A stretch of DNA of 64,000 nt, from contig NZ_VTSR01000008.1 in the NCBI RefSeq assembly GCF_008329715.1, forward strand, positions 186,001 to 250,000, in the 5' to 3' direction. The translations under genes and the position numbers were made by a program. Shown here in pieces: positions 42,312-51,367 of this stretch. Under the pieces are notes generated by a model. That model worked only from the letters and a program-made list of their open reading frames with translations. It made no database searches and was not told the origin of the DNA. Numbering within the stretch: position 1 is the first letter of the stretch; each line of letters begins with the position of its first letter. Origin of the DNA: Gimesia chilikensis (GTDB lineage Bacteria; Planctomycetota; Planctomycetia; Planctomycetales; Planctomycetaceae).

Positions 42312-43265
42312 ATGAGCCAGTTACGCACCATCGGCAAAACAGACATCCAGATTACCCCCATCGCCATGGGCTGCTGGCCCATCTCCGGGGTCACCAGCGT
42401 GGATGTCACCGAAGAGGCCAGCCTGGCCACGCTCCAGGCCGCGTTGGATGCAGGCATCAACTTCTTTGACACCGCTTACTGCTACGGATACGACGGCGAG
42501 AGCGAAAAACTGATTGCCAAAGCCCTGGGGGAGAAGCGGGACCAAATTGTTATCGCTTCCAAAGGGGGCATCCACTGGGAAGACCGCAAACAGGTCCGCG
42601 ACGCCTCCCCCGCCCGTATCATACAGGAATGCGATGAGAGCCTGCAGCGGTTGAACACCGACCGCATCGATCTGCACTACCTGCATGGCCCCGATCCGGA
42701 AATCCCGGTCGGTGAATCTGCAGCTGCGTTCAACGAGCTGCTGGAAGCGGGCAAGATTCGCTCCGTCGGCGTCTCCAACTTTACGCTGGAACAGCTGCAG
42801 GAGTTTCATGCAGTCTGCCCGATCTCCGCTTATCAGCCCCGCTATAACATGCTGCAGCGGGACATCGAACTGGATCGCCTCCCCTGGTGCAGAGACAACG
42901 AGGTTTCGGTGATGGCGTACTGGCCTTTGATGAAAGGTCTGCTGGCCGGCAAGCTCGCGCGGGATCATCAGTTCGATCCACAGGACGGCAGACAGAAATA
43001 TCCCATGTTTCATGGAGCAGAATGGGAGAAGAACCAGGACTTCCTGGATGAACTCCGCACGCTTTCCACCGAATGGGAACACTCGATTGCAGAGATCGTC
43101 ATCCGCTGGACAATCCAGCAGTCCGGCATCACATGTGCCTTATGTGGTGCCAAACGTCCGGAGCAGATTCAGGAAAATGCGGAGGTGATGAAATTTGAAC
43201 TCTCGGAATCACAACTGGAGACCCTTGATCGCCTGATTGCAGAGCGCGGGCCGATCCAATCCTGA
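42312..43265 (+). CDS. Aldo/keto reductase
   Basis: A 317-residue NAD(P)H-dependent oxidoreductase with the AKR barrel. Catalytic residues appear in order: FFDTAYCYGYDGESE (Asp and Tyr of the tetrad), then VIASKGG (Lys), then DLHYLHGPDP (His). The dinucleotide-binding region follows near GVSNFTLEQL and TCALCGAKRPEQIQEN. The substrate is unknown; general aldehyde or sugar reduction is typical. ATG 42312 is preceded by GGAAGGA. A small perfect hairpin overlaps its stop. Confidence 0.85.
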   Translation: MSQLRTIGKTDIQITPIAMGCWPISGVTSVDVTEEASLATLQAALDAGINFFDTAYCYGYDGESEKLIAKALGEKRDQIVIASKGGIHWEDRKQVRDASPARIIQECDESLQRLNTDRIDLHYLHGPDPEIPVGESAAAFNELLEAGKIRSVGVSNFTLEQLQEFHAVCPISAYQPRYNMLQRDIELDRLPWCRDNEVSVMAYWPLMKGLLAGKLARDHQFDPQDGRQKYPMFHGAEWEKNQDFLDELRTLSTEWEHSIAEIVIRWTIQQSGITCALCGAKRPEQIQENAEVMKFELSESQLETLDRLIAERGPIQS

Positions 43266-43282
43266 TCGGGAGTTCCCGTCAG
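43261..43282. terminator. Hairpin between convergent genes
   Basis: CCTGATCGGGA and TCCCGTCAGG flank a two-base centre, with one bulge. It overlaps the stop codon of the aldo/keto reductase gene and sits just before the end of the convergent response-regulator gene. No T tract is present, so it is a weak call. Confidence 0.4.
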
Positions 43283-43288
43283 GAGACA

Positions 43289-43954
43289 CTAAGGGAGTGT
43301 CAATCCTTCACGAATGGAATAGCGGGCCAGCTCGACACGGTCGTGGATGCCCAGCTTATGCATGATCCGATACTTGTGACTGTCGATCGATTTTTCCGAC
43401 AGGTGCATCGACCGGGCCACTTCTTTCACGCTTTTCCCGCGTGCCAGATGCCGCAGCACTTCGATCTGACGTGAAGTCAAAGAAGTCAGCATGCTCTGTG
43501 ACTGAATCGAGTAGCGGTTCCTTTTCTGATCGTAAACCAGACGTTCCTGGACCGATTGGGAGAAACAGTATTCGCCACGAGAGGCCTTCTTGATCGCATG
43601 GATCAGCGATTCAATCGGTTCTCCTTTGAGCAGATAGCCGACGGCATTCACTCGTAATGCCAGCTCAATGAAGATGTCTGACAGATAACCTGTCAGGAAA
43701 ATCATTTTGGTATTCTTGAGGCGGGAGGTGATTTCCTCAGCAATGTCAAACGAGCCGCGTCCTGGCAGTTCGACATCCAGAATGACGACGTCTGGTTCTG
43801 TTTCCAGAATGAGTGATAACCCTTCATCCGCATTAGTCGCTGTCCCCACGACTTCGATCTGGGTATCTCTGTGAAAGCGTGATACCAGTGAATCAACCAG
43901 CATTAAGTGGTCGTCCACCAGGACAATTTTAATTAGATCAGTGGAAGTTAACAT
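43289..43954 (-). CDS. NarL-type response regulator
   Basis: A 221-residue two-domain transcription factor. The receiver domain has the acidic VDDH pair, the phospho-acceptor Asp in VVILDVELPG, and a conserved Lys in YLLKGEP. The C-terminal LuxR-type helix-turn-helix is LTSRQIEVLRHLARGKSVKE then ARSMHLSEKSIDSH. It is probably phosphorylated by a kinase. The only candidate nearby is the tiny H-box protein encoded directly upstream in the same direction. I choose the ATG near 43954 (MLTSTDLIKI), with GGGGG upstream; a TTG at 43990 is also in frame. Confidence 0.9.
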   Translation of the reverse strand: MLTSTDLIKIVLVDDHLMLVDSLVSRFHRDTQIEVVGTATNADEGLSLILETEPDVVILDVELPGRGSFDIAEEITSRLKNTKMIFLTGYLSDIFIELALRVNAVGYLLKGEPIESLIHAIKKASRGEYCFSQSVQERLVYDQKRNRYSIQSQSMLTSLTSRQIEVLRHLARGKSVKEVARSMHLSEKSIDSHKYRIMHKLGIHDRVELARYSIREGLTLP

Positions 43955-44003
43955 GCTGGGCCCCCGAGAAAAGAAATGATTAGATATCAATAAACTGAAC
44001 GGT

Positions 44004-44279
44004 TCAATCTAATTTCTGACTTGTATCTGGATGTATAACTCCTTCCAGAAAATCTCTACATTGTTTGGATAGTTCCAGTACGTCGCTCGCCGCAGTGTCA
44101 ACCAGAGGCTCCAGATCCTGCAGGACGACTGCCAGTTCCGGTTCCAGCTGGCTGGAGGGTAATCCCGCCAGGTGCTCGTGTTGACACTGTAAAATGGTCA
44201 GGAAGTTATTTAATCGATGGCAAGTTGTGCGAACATGCTGCGCAAAATCGACCTGTTCTTGATTGATAGAATGAGACAT
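44004..44279 (-). CDS. H-box-only small protein
   Basis: A 91-residue protein. Its centre, HVRTTCHRLNNFLTILQ (~residues 15-31), looks like the phospho-acceptor H-box of histidine kinases (His-x-Leu-Asn-Asn-x-Leu). The rest is helical, like one dimerisation/phosphotransfer (DHp) hairpin. There is no catalytic ATPase domain and no membrane span. It lies 14-49 bases upstream of the response regulator and is on the same strand, so they are likely cotranscribed. It might pass phosphate to that regulator or act as an inhibitor of another kinase. It could also be a remnant of a full kinase; the lack of any other domain and an intact short frame argue for a real gene, but not strongly. Confidence 0.65.
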   Translation of the reverse strand: MSHSINQEQVDFAQHVRTTCHRLNNFLTILQCQHEHLAGLPSSQLEPELAVVLQDLEPLVDTAASDVLELSKQCRDFLEGVIHPDTSQKLD

Positions 44280-45031
44280 TAGATTTGAACACTTTGAAAA
44301 GTGGGTATCTAGATATTTATATCAGCACCAAAGTAAACTGTACTGCACTTCTTTCTGTTTTTGAATACTGAAAAAATCAAGTTCAGTGAACGAGATGTGA
44401 AAACTGAAGTTTTTCAGTTGGAAATGAGCTTATTTAGTAGGTGAAAACCACTACTCCCAATGCCTGCGATCATATCGTAAACGATTTATGTTTAATGGCT
44501 CAATAACAATTTTTTTGTTTTTGGAAATACCAGAGATTCGGTTGTGCGAATTCCGACGATTATCGCCTTTCCTGCCTGTAAACAGGCGTTTTCTTCCTCT
44601 TATTAAGAAATGACTCTTCGCGGTCACGTTTCTGCCTGATGCGTAAAGGCTTCTTTGATTTTCCTGCGACGCGAATCTGTGCCGTCAGGTATCTCCCTCC
44701 ACATGCATTCTACCAATAAGGAGGGATTTCACTGCTTTTATCCGGGGGGTGTTTGCGAGATATTCGTTACAGCCGTCAAACCCGGAAATGTTGCCTGCGG
44801 GTCGAGTTTTTTCTCATGAATCCGATGTTGATATTTTAGCACATCTGATTTTCCGTGATCTATGTTCTAAATGCATACTCACATGACAGTCTCAGTTCCC
44901 CGTTTGACCGATGTGGAAGCGACATGGTCAAGCACTCCAGGGGCACTGATTTTAAGAGAATAATATTTCGTACCACATCGCAACGGAATCGGGCCCTCTG
45001 TGATCGATTCTGAAGAAGCAGGAATTTGAGA
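44280..45031. other. Long A+T-rich intergenic region
   Basis: About 750 bases between divergent genes: the H-box protein and cheX. It should hold both promoters. One small hairpin is seen near 44574-44587 (GCCTG/CAGGC then GTTTTCTTCCTC), which could be the terminator of a short transcript, and another near 44400-44430 (AACTGAA/TTCAGTT). No protein frame with a ribosome site is visible, so a small RNA is possible but unproven. Confidence 0.4.
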
Positions 45032-45523
45032 ATGACATCATCTCCAACCCTCAGTAAATCTGAACTCACTGCCGAATTTGTGAACCCGATCATCAGTTCC
45101 ACGATTTCCGTTTTTGAAATGATGCTGGGTTGCACACCCAAACGGACCGGTCTGAGTTTAAAACAGGACGTGATCCCACAACACGAATTGAGTGCCGTCA
45201 TCGGTATCTCCGGAAAGGCAGCCGGCACGCTGGTGTTGAGCCTGTCCGAAAGCGTTGGTAAAGGCGTGCTGGACCGCATGCTCGGAATCACGGCTGAAGA
45301 AATCAACGACGAAGTCTGTGATGCTGTATGTGAACTCGCCAACATGATTGCCGGTTCTGCCAAGGCACAACTGGAACACCTGGAAGCTTCCATCAGTATT
45401 CCGAACATCATCACCGGGAAAGGTCATACCGTCCATTACCCGTCTAATGTGTCGCCGATCTGTATCGCCTTTGATTCAGAAATCGGAGCGTTCTCTATCG
45501 AAGCAGGCTTCTCTGATCGATAG
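45032..45523 (+). CDS. cheX: CheX-like phosphatase of CheY-P
   Basis: A 163-residue protein of the CheC/CheX family, which removes phosphate from CheY-P. The opening FVNPIISSTISVFEMMLG is the typical start of CheX. The core motif ELANMIAGSAK (~residues 105-115) carries the Glu-x-x-Asn pair used in catalysis. The fold suits a dimer in which one protomer acts on one CheY. ATG 45032 is preceded by AGGAA; a TTG two codons earlier is less likely. It is the first gene of a three-gene signalling run with cheY and the HDOD-GGDEF gene. Confidence 0.85.
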   Translation: MTSSPTLSKSELTAEFVNPIISSTISVFEMMLGCTPKRTGLSLKQDVIPQHELSAVIGISGKAAGTLVLSLSESVGKGVLDRMLGITAEEINDEVCDAVCELANMIAGSAKAQLEHLEASISIPNIITGKGHTVHYPSNVSPICIAFDSEIGAFSIEAGFSDR

Positions 45524-45587
45524 ATCCACCACTGATTAAACTCTGTTTTAACTCGCCAAACAACTTTAAATATAAGAGGCCAGTCCG

Positions 45588-45953
45588 ATGAAAGTTTTAC
45601 TCGTAGACGATTCAGGAACAATGAGAACTATCCAGAAGCGCTGTCTGTCGAAACTGGGTATTGAAGACGTTACTGAAGCAGAAGATGGGGTTCAGGCTCT
45701 GGAGCACTTTATCAACAACCAGTTCGATATCGTACTCAGCGACTGGAACATGCCTAACATGGACGGTTTACAGCTGCTGAAAGAAATCCGTCAGCGGAAT
45801 AAAGACATTCCCGTCATCATGATTACCACCGAAGCTGAACGGGCACGTGTGGTGACTGCCATCCAGGCTGGTGTTTCAGATTACCTGGTGAAGCCGTTTA
45901 CTCCCGACAGCTTGAAAAGCAAGCTGGAACGTTGGGTTACCTCGCATGCCTGA
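45588..45953 (+). CDS. cheY: CheY-type response regulator
   Basis: A 121-residue stand-alone receiver domain. VDDS gives the acidic pair, VLSDWNMP holds the phospho-acceptor Asp (~residue 53), TTEA has the conserved Thr, and LVKPF the conserved Lys. There is no output domain, so it acts by binding a partner. It lies 64 bases after the cheX gene and AGAGG precedes its start. No CheA kinase is in the window; its kinase must be encoded elsewhere. Confidence 0.92.
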   Translation: MKVLLVDDSGTMRTIQKRCLSKLGIEDVTEAEDGVQALEHFINNQFDIVLSDWNMPNMDGLQLLKEIRQRNKDIPVIMITTEAERARVVTAIQAGVSDYLVKPFTPDSLKSKLERWVTSHA

Positions 45954-46090
45954 GGCTCATTGAGCAGTCAGGTTACCAGACTGTGAAAAAATCGGTTCAC
46001 AGAATATTGCCCAGGCAGGCAGGGCAAACTCTGTTTTAAATAGAATGACTGCAGCCAGACTGATTAAAAATTCCTTGAAGGTCGTCACAC

Positions 46091-48064
46091 ATGATTTCTC
46101 CTGAAAAAATCTGGTCGTCGGATCAATTACCTACCCTACCCGCCGTCGCAGTTAAGTTGCTGGACCTGTCTAAAGATCCGGACACTGATATCAAAGATGT
46201 CATCGAGACCATCAAGGCTGACCCTGCAATCACAGCCAAAATCCTCAAGGCCAGTAACTCGTCCTTCTTCGGGCTGCGATCCGAGTGCAAGGGCATCGAA
46301 CGGGCCGTCCCTCTGCTGGGAACCATGGTGGTTACCTCGCTGGCGCTGAGCTTCTCGCTCTCCGAAGCAGCCATCACACAGGGTCCCCTGAAGTCACGCT
46401 ACGACTCTTACTGGAAACAATCGATTATCCAGTCTGCCGCCGCCGAGTTACTAGCAACCCGACTGGGTAACGAACTCAAATACGACAGCTTCCTCATCGG
46501 ACTCCTGCAGGATATTGGGCACCTGGCCATGCTCCGCTCGATTCCCAATGACCTGTTGCCCGTACTCGAACAGGCTGAAACGCAGCAGCGTGACATGTCT
46601 GTAGTCGAAACAGAAGTCCTGGGAATCAACCATACAGAAGTCGGCGTGAAAATGATGGAACGCTGGCAGATGTCCGAACAGTTCCAAATCGCCATCGAAC
46701 ATCATCACGACACATTCGAACAATTAAAGGCCCTCCAGTCCGATCCCAACTTTAACCTGATCATCATCATCTCTGCTTCGGCAGCCATTGGTGATTACTT
46801 CTGCTCCCCCAATAGCGGTCTGGCATTACAGCGACTGCAACAGTTGATGGCAGAGTTCTACAACATGCCCATTGATGATCTGCACGGGTTCCTGGAAGAG
46901 GTCAAATTCCGCTTTGAAGAGGCCGCCCAGATTTTCCAGGTCAACATGGATGACATCGAATCGCCTTATGAAATCATGGCCAAAGCCAACGAACAACTGG
47001 TGCAGTTGACCATGAAAGCCCAGGTCGATTCCACGCAGGCTTTCGCCCGCCAGGCTGCCATCGAAGAGCAGAAAGTAAAACTGGAATCCGAAAACAAACA
47101 GCTGCAAAGCAAAGCGATTCACGACCCGCTGACCAAAACCTACAATCGCAGCTACTTCAACGAATACTTCGAAAAAGAACTGCATCGCTGTGCCCGCTCT
47201 GCCCAGCCGATCGGAATCATTTTCTCCGACATCGACCGCTTCAAAAGTCTGAACGACACCTACGGCCACCAGTTCGGTGACCTGGTCCTGCAGCGGGTTG
47301 CCAAAGTCGCCAGTGAGTCTACACGACGCTCTGATATCTTCTGCCGCTACGGCGGTGAAGAATTCGTCATCATGGTGAATAATCCCTCTGAAAACGGAAT
47401 CCATGAACTCGCGGAACGTCTGCGGAAACTGATCGAAAACGAAGTGATTGAGTTCGAAGGCAAACGCGTACCTGTTACCGCCAGCCTGGGTGCCGTAGTT
47501 GGGATCCCTCCTCGCGACATGACCGGCTTCGGAGAACGCCTGATCGCAGAAGCGGACGAAGCCATGTATAACTCGAAAGAGAATGGCCGGAACCAGGTTC
47601 ACGTACGCTCGATCATCAGCCAGGAAGACAACGAGCTGCAGAAGCTGGTCAAACGCAGCCGCTTCAGTCGCTGGCTGGTTACCAAGAAAATCTTTGATAT
47701 CCCGACCATTTCCAAAGCACTCTTGAAGTGCCCTCAACAGGAAACACAGACGAAAATCGGTGAACTGGCAGTCAATGAAAAACTGCTGACCAGTAACCAG
47801 GTCACAGAGATACTCGAAGCACAGCAGAAAAATGGACAGCGATTCGGGGAAATCGCCATTCAGAGGCAGCTGCTCACCCGTGAGCAGGTGGCTTATCTAC
47901 TCGCGATACAGATCGAACCGCCGATCGTTCTGGGGAAAACGCTGATCTCGCTGGAAATGCTGCAAAGTGCAGAGACAGCGGAGCTGGTAAAGCTGTATCT
48001 GTCGGAATTCAAAGCCAGTGCGGCTCCGATGGAAGAACGCCGCAGTGAATTCGCAAATTCATAA
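46091..48064 (+). CDS. HDOD-GGDEF protein with C-terminal MshEN-like domain
   Basis: A 657-residue signal protein. Residues ~10-220 are an HDOD domain (LPTLPAVAVKLLDLS opening, then DIGHLAMLRSI). A linker with a coiled coil follows. Residues ~335-505 are a GGDEF domain with an intact GGEEF active site (421-425), so it is probably a diguanylate cyclase making c-di-GMP. The last ~100 residues (TKIGELAVNEKLLTSNQV and FGEIAIQRQLLTREQVAYLL) resemble the N-terminal MshEN-type domain that can bind c-di-GMP in secretion ATPases. The combination could couple CheY status to c-di-GMP output. It begins 137 bases after cheY. Confidence 0.85.
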   Translation: MISPEKIWSSDQLPTLPAVAVKLLDLSKDPDTDIKDVIETIKADPAITAKILKASNSSFFGLRSECKGIERAVPLLGTMVVTSLALSFSLSEAAITQGPLKSRYDSYWKQSIIQSAAAELLATRLGNELKYDSFLIGLLQDIGHLAMLRSIPNDLLPVLEQAETQQRDMSVVETEVLGINHTEVGVKMMERWQMSEQFQIAIEHHHDTFEQLKALQSDPNFNLIIIISASAAIGDYFCSPNSGLALQRLQQLMAEFYNMPIDDLHGFLEEVKFRFEEAAQIFQVNMDDIESPYEIMAKANEQLVQLTMKAQVDSTQAFARQAAIEEQKVKLESENKQLQSKAIHDPLTKTYNRSYFNEYFEKELHRCARSAQPIGIIFSDIDRFKSLNDTYGHQFGDLVLQRVAKVASESTRRSDIFCRYGGEEFVIMVNNPSENGIHELAERLRKLIENEVIEFEGKRVPVTASLGAVVGIPPRDMTGFGERLIAEADEAMYNSKENGRNQVHVRSIISQEDNELQKLVKRSRFSRWLVTKKIFDIPTISKALLKCPQQETQTKIGELAVNEKLLTSNQVTEILEAQQKNGQRFGEIAIQRQLLTREQVAYLLAIQIEPPIVLGKTLISLEMLQSAETAELVKLYLSEFKASAAPMEERRSEFANS

Positions 48065-48246
48065 ATTCAATTTGTGAAATCCTGCCGACGTGGAAGTTGT
48101 ACACAGGGTCGGTTCCTGCCATAATCCCGAGTTGACCACACGCCAGTTAGCAAGCTGAGCTCTTGTTATCACCGTTCTACATGAAAACGGATTTTCGCGC
48201 TTTAACCCATTTTTTCATAATCCCCAAGTAACGGAGGGCGATTGAG

Positions 48247-49680
48247 ATGAACTTAATCGCTGATACATACGCGCAACTGGAAGCAACCTCATTTGTGGCC
48301 ACGACTGAACAACCTCACGAGGAACATCATGGCCATGCCGAACCTCCCGCCTTTTATAGTGTAATTCCGTTCGCCGCACTTTTGCTGTGTATCGCTTTTC
48401 TACCACTGATTCATAAGACGGAAGAGTGGTGGGAACATAACAAAAACCGGTTTCTGGTCGCAGTCAGCCTGGGGCTGGTGACCCTGCTCTATTACACATT
48501 CCTTTACGGACACGGCGTCGTCGATCATGGCACACACGAGCTGTCAGCTCCCGGGTTCCCTGCTGCCGTCGTGGTCCTCAAGAATGCGATCCTCGGGGAA
48601 TACATCCCCTTCATCGCCCTCTTGTTTTCCCTGTATGTCATCAGTGGCGGCATCGCGTTCAACGGCCATCTGGTGGGACGACCGATTCTGAATACGGGCA
48701 TCATCGCCATCGGTGGCGCGATCGCCAGCTTCATCGGGACCACAGGCGCCGCCATGCTCCTGATCCGTCCTTTGCTGAAAGCGAATGCCAAACGTGACTA
48801 TGTGGCTCACACGGTGATCTTTTTCATCTTTGTCGTCTGTAACACCGGCGGCTGTCTGCTCCCCATCGGTGACCCGCCCCTGTTCCTGGGCTTTTTAAGA
48901 GGCGTCCCCTTTACCTGGACGCTGACGCTCTGGCCCGAGTGGCTCGCCATGAATGGCATGCTGCTGGCCGTTTATTTTGCCTTCGACACCGTCCGCTATC
49001 GCAAAGAAAACAAAGCCAAGGTGGAAGCCGTTCCGGAAGATCCAGAACCTTTCGCACTTAAAGGGGGCATCAACTTCCTCTGGCTGCTGATGGTCATCTT
49101 CTGCGTCGCACTGCTGGACCCCTCCAAAACGGTCCCGGGTACCAGCTGGAGTGCACCTCACTTTTTCCGTGAAGGCTGCATGTTTGCCCTGGCAGGCATT
49201 TCCCTGCTCACAACTTCAAAAAGTATTCGCGAGCAGAACTCCTTCAATTACGAAGCCATCGTCGAAGTCGCCGCCCTGTTCGTCGGTATTTTTATCTGCA
49301 TGCAGGCTCCCGTACAGATCCTGAATGTCTACGGTGCCTCGCTGGGCATTGATTCCCCGGCGAAGTTCTACTGGGCCACAGGCACGCTCTCCAGCTTCCT
49401 GGATAACGCTCCGACCTATGTCGTCTTCTTTGAAACGGCCAAATCTGCGGGCGGCAGTCCTCCCATGGTTGCCGGCGTCAGTGAAATCGAGCTGGTTGCC
49501 ATCAGTTTGGGAGCCGTCTTCATGGGAGCCATGACCTATATCGGCAATGGTCCCAACTTCATGGTCAAAGCGATCGCCGAAAAGAACAACATTCGCATGC
49601 CCAGCTTCTTTGGCTACATGTTTTACAGCTGTCTGTTCCTGTTACCACTTTCAATTCTGCTGACGATCTTCTTCCTGTAA
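48247..49680 (+). CDS. Sodium:proton antiporter-like permease
   Basis: A 477-residue polytopic membrane protein with about twelve spans. The His-rich N-terminus (EEHHGHAE) precedes the first span. [19 protein letters not shown] (~residues 198-216) and [15 protein letters not shown] (~residues 382-396) are the paired re-entrant-type motifs expected of the ion-transporter superfamily that includes NhaD and citrate transporters. NhaD-type Na+/H+ antiport is the likeliest role; an anion or dicarboxylate substrate is possible. GGAGG lies upstream of ATG 48247. It ends in a strong bidirectional terminator. Confidence 0.75.
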   Translation: MNLIADTYAQLEATSFVATTEQPHEEHHGHAEPPAFYSVIPFAALLLCIAFLPLIHKTEEWWEHNKNRFLVAVSLGLVTLLYYTFLYGHGVVDHGTHELSAPGFPAAVVVLKNAILGEYIPFIALLFSLYVISGGIAFNGHLVGRPILNTGIIAIGGAIASFIGTTGAAMLLIRPLLKANAKRDYVAHTVIFFIFVVCNTGGCLLPIGDPPLFLGFLRGVPFTWTLTLWPEWLAMNGMLLAVYFAFDTVRYRKENKAKVEAVPEDPEPFALKGGINFLWLLMVIFCVALLDPSKTVPGTSWSAPHFFREGCMFALAGISLLTTSKSIREQNSFNYEAIVEVAALFVGIFICMQAPVQILNVYGASLGIDSPAKFYWATGTLSSFLDNAPTYVVFFETAKSAGGSPPMVAGVSEIELVAISLGAVFMGAMTYIGNGPNFMVKAIAEKNNIRMPSFFGYMFYSCLFLLPLSILLTIFFL

Positions 49681-49717
49681 GCAGACGGAAACCGGAACCG
49701 CAATCAGCGCAAAATAA

Positions 49718-49755
49718 AACAGGCAGTCCAGGTTTTTACACCCGGACTGCCTGTT
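49718..49755. terminator. Bidirectional intrinsic terminator
   Basis: Perfect 12-bp arms AACAGGCAGTCC (49718-49729) and GGACTGCCTGTT (49744-49755), a 14-base loop, AAAATAAA on the left and GTTTTATT on the right. It serves both the antiporter gene and the convergent SGNH hydrolase gene. Confidence 0.88.
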
Positions 49756-49796
49756 GTTTTATTACATCTGGAATCAAGTTCTGATGTCCGCGTCGC

Positions 49797-51197
49797 TTAC
49801 TTTTTCTTAGCAGCGGTCACCTTCTTCAGAACATACTTCCGGGCCTCAGGCTGATTGATCTCATAGATCTTATCTTCCAGGGCTTTCGCAGCTGCTTCAC
49901 TCTCCTGGATCACACGATCCTGGTCGGCCAGGCGTTTGTCCAGCTCTGCCAGCTTTGCCACCGTTTTTTCATCCTTCTGATCTCCCTGTGCGTCCAGTTC
50001 CCGCTTCATCCGGGCATACACCTGGAACACCCGCCAGGTGTTGCGTTTGTTCTTCACGGGGCCGTCATTGCGTTCCTTGTTCAACAACGCGACCTGCATG
50101 GCCTGCTGGTACTGAGGTGTCTTCGGATTTCCCTGCAGTTCTACATGCCGGGCCAGGGTCGTATTGGAGTATTGTCCCACGACTTCCCCATCGATAGACA
50201 GTTCGTACCGGCCGGGGGGCAGGTCATGGATCGACAGCGATTCCTGACTCATCCGATGCCCCAGTTTCGTCAACTCTGCGCCCAGCTTCGCTTCAGCGGG
50301 CACCACCCAGGGCAGGCTGTCAGCCAACCAGGTGAAGGAGACGCCGTCGTCTGAAAATTTTAGATCAGACAGCTTACCGCCACGCGCTGTCGAGGTGGCC
50401 TCACCGTTGGCTTTTTTACTGACGGTGATCCGCGAAACCTGTCGTTGCACGTTCATATCAGACAGCAGGGCAAATGCCATCACCACCTGTCCCGGCGCAT
50501 CGGGATGCACGGCGTCCCTGATGATCGTGAACTGAGGATTTTTCTGACGTTCCGCAATCGTGATGTTATTCAACGGTCCATACATGTCCACAAACCCGAA
50601 GCCTGATTCGGCAGCAACTTCACGCAGCCAGGTTCCATAGTACGCCAGAACCGAGTTATACAGCTCCACCGAAGCCGGATCCCGCGGGCGTTTTCCCATG
50701 CGGGCCGCCCGGGCGTCAAACATGGTTGGCGTCATCAGGATCGGAGTCGCACCAATGCCTTCAATCTTGCTGATCAGCTCTTTCATGTCATCATAGTAGG
50801 TCTTGAAAATCTCATCATTGAAGGGCTGATAGCGGCCGTCGTTCATTCCCAGCAGCACTGTCACATACTTGGGATGATAGGCGGCGACGTCCCGGTCAAA
50901 ACGAGCCAGGGCATCCCAGGCCTTGGCCCCACCCACGCCGGCATTATGAAACTTCAGACGCATTTTCGGATAACGGGTGTAAAAGAAATCTTCTACATAC
51001 TGAGTGTAGAGACACTGATGCGTAATACTGTCTCCCAGGAAAACAATGGAATCGCCGGTCTGCAATTCCATCTTGGACAGCGGCGCTTGATGCGTCTTCT
51101 GCTCCGCTTCCTGAGCGGATAAAAGCGAAGTAGCCTGCAGCAACAGACAGACTGCCGCCAGGCGGATCAGTTGATAGCTGATCTTCGGATATTTCAT
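49797..51197 (-). CDS. Secreted SGNH/GDSL hydrolase
   Basis: A 466-residue exported esterase-like protein. A signal peptide covers ~residues 1-30 (cleavage near SAQEAE). The catalytic Ser is in IVFLGDSITH, the oxyanion Gly in NAGVGGAK, the Asn in LLGMNDGR, and the Asp-His pair in RDAVHPDAPG. The second half (residues ~260-466) is a beta and then helical region of unknown function. Such enzymes commonly deacetylate polysaccharides in planctomycetes. ATG 51197 is preceded by GGGGAAA. It is a single-gene unit. Confidence 0.9.
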   Translation of the reverse strand: MKYPKISYQLIRLAAVCLLLQATSLLSAQEAEQKTHQAPLSKMELQTGDSIVFLGDSITHQCLYTQYVEDFFYTRYPKMRLKFHNAGVGGAKAWDALARFDRDVAAYHPKYVTVLLGMNDGRYQPFNDEIFKTYYDDMKELISKIEGIGATPILMTPTMFDARAARMGKRPRDPASVELYNSVLAYYGTWLREVAAESGFGFVDMYGPLNNITIAERQKNPQFTIIRDAVHPDAPGQVVMAFALLSDMNVQRQVSRITVSKKANGEATSTARGGKLSDLKFSDDGVSFTWLADSLPWVVPAEAKLGAELTKLGHRMSQESLSIHDLPPGRYELSIDGEVVGQYSNTTLARHVELQGNPKTPQYQQAMQVALLNKERNDGPVKNKRNTWRVFQVYARMKRELDAQGDQKDEKTVAKLAELDKRLADQDRVIQESEAAAKALEDKIYEINQPEARKYVLKKVTAAKKK

Positions 51198-51367
51198 GAT
51201 GTTTCCCCTGCGTAAAGGTTCTCTGGAGTGTCAACGCGTCAGTATTGTTGACGAAAAGCATTGTTCATTTCGTCTAATGTCCCCTGAGTCACATCGATTT
51301 GCAAGCATCATCCCAGACGTCCCTCAGTTTTTCCTGGAACAGAAAACAGACGGGTATTCAGGTGTGC

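Noticed and set aside
44860..45414. 184-codon minus-strand open frame
   Set aside because: Antisense to cheX, which has the family's opening motif and catalytic Glu and Asn.
46826..47737. 303-codon minus-strand open frame
   Set aside because: Antisense to the HDOD-GGDEF gene, which has an intact GGEEF motif and a clear domain order.
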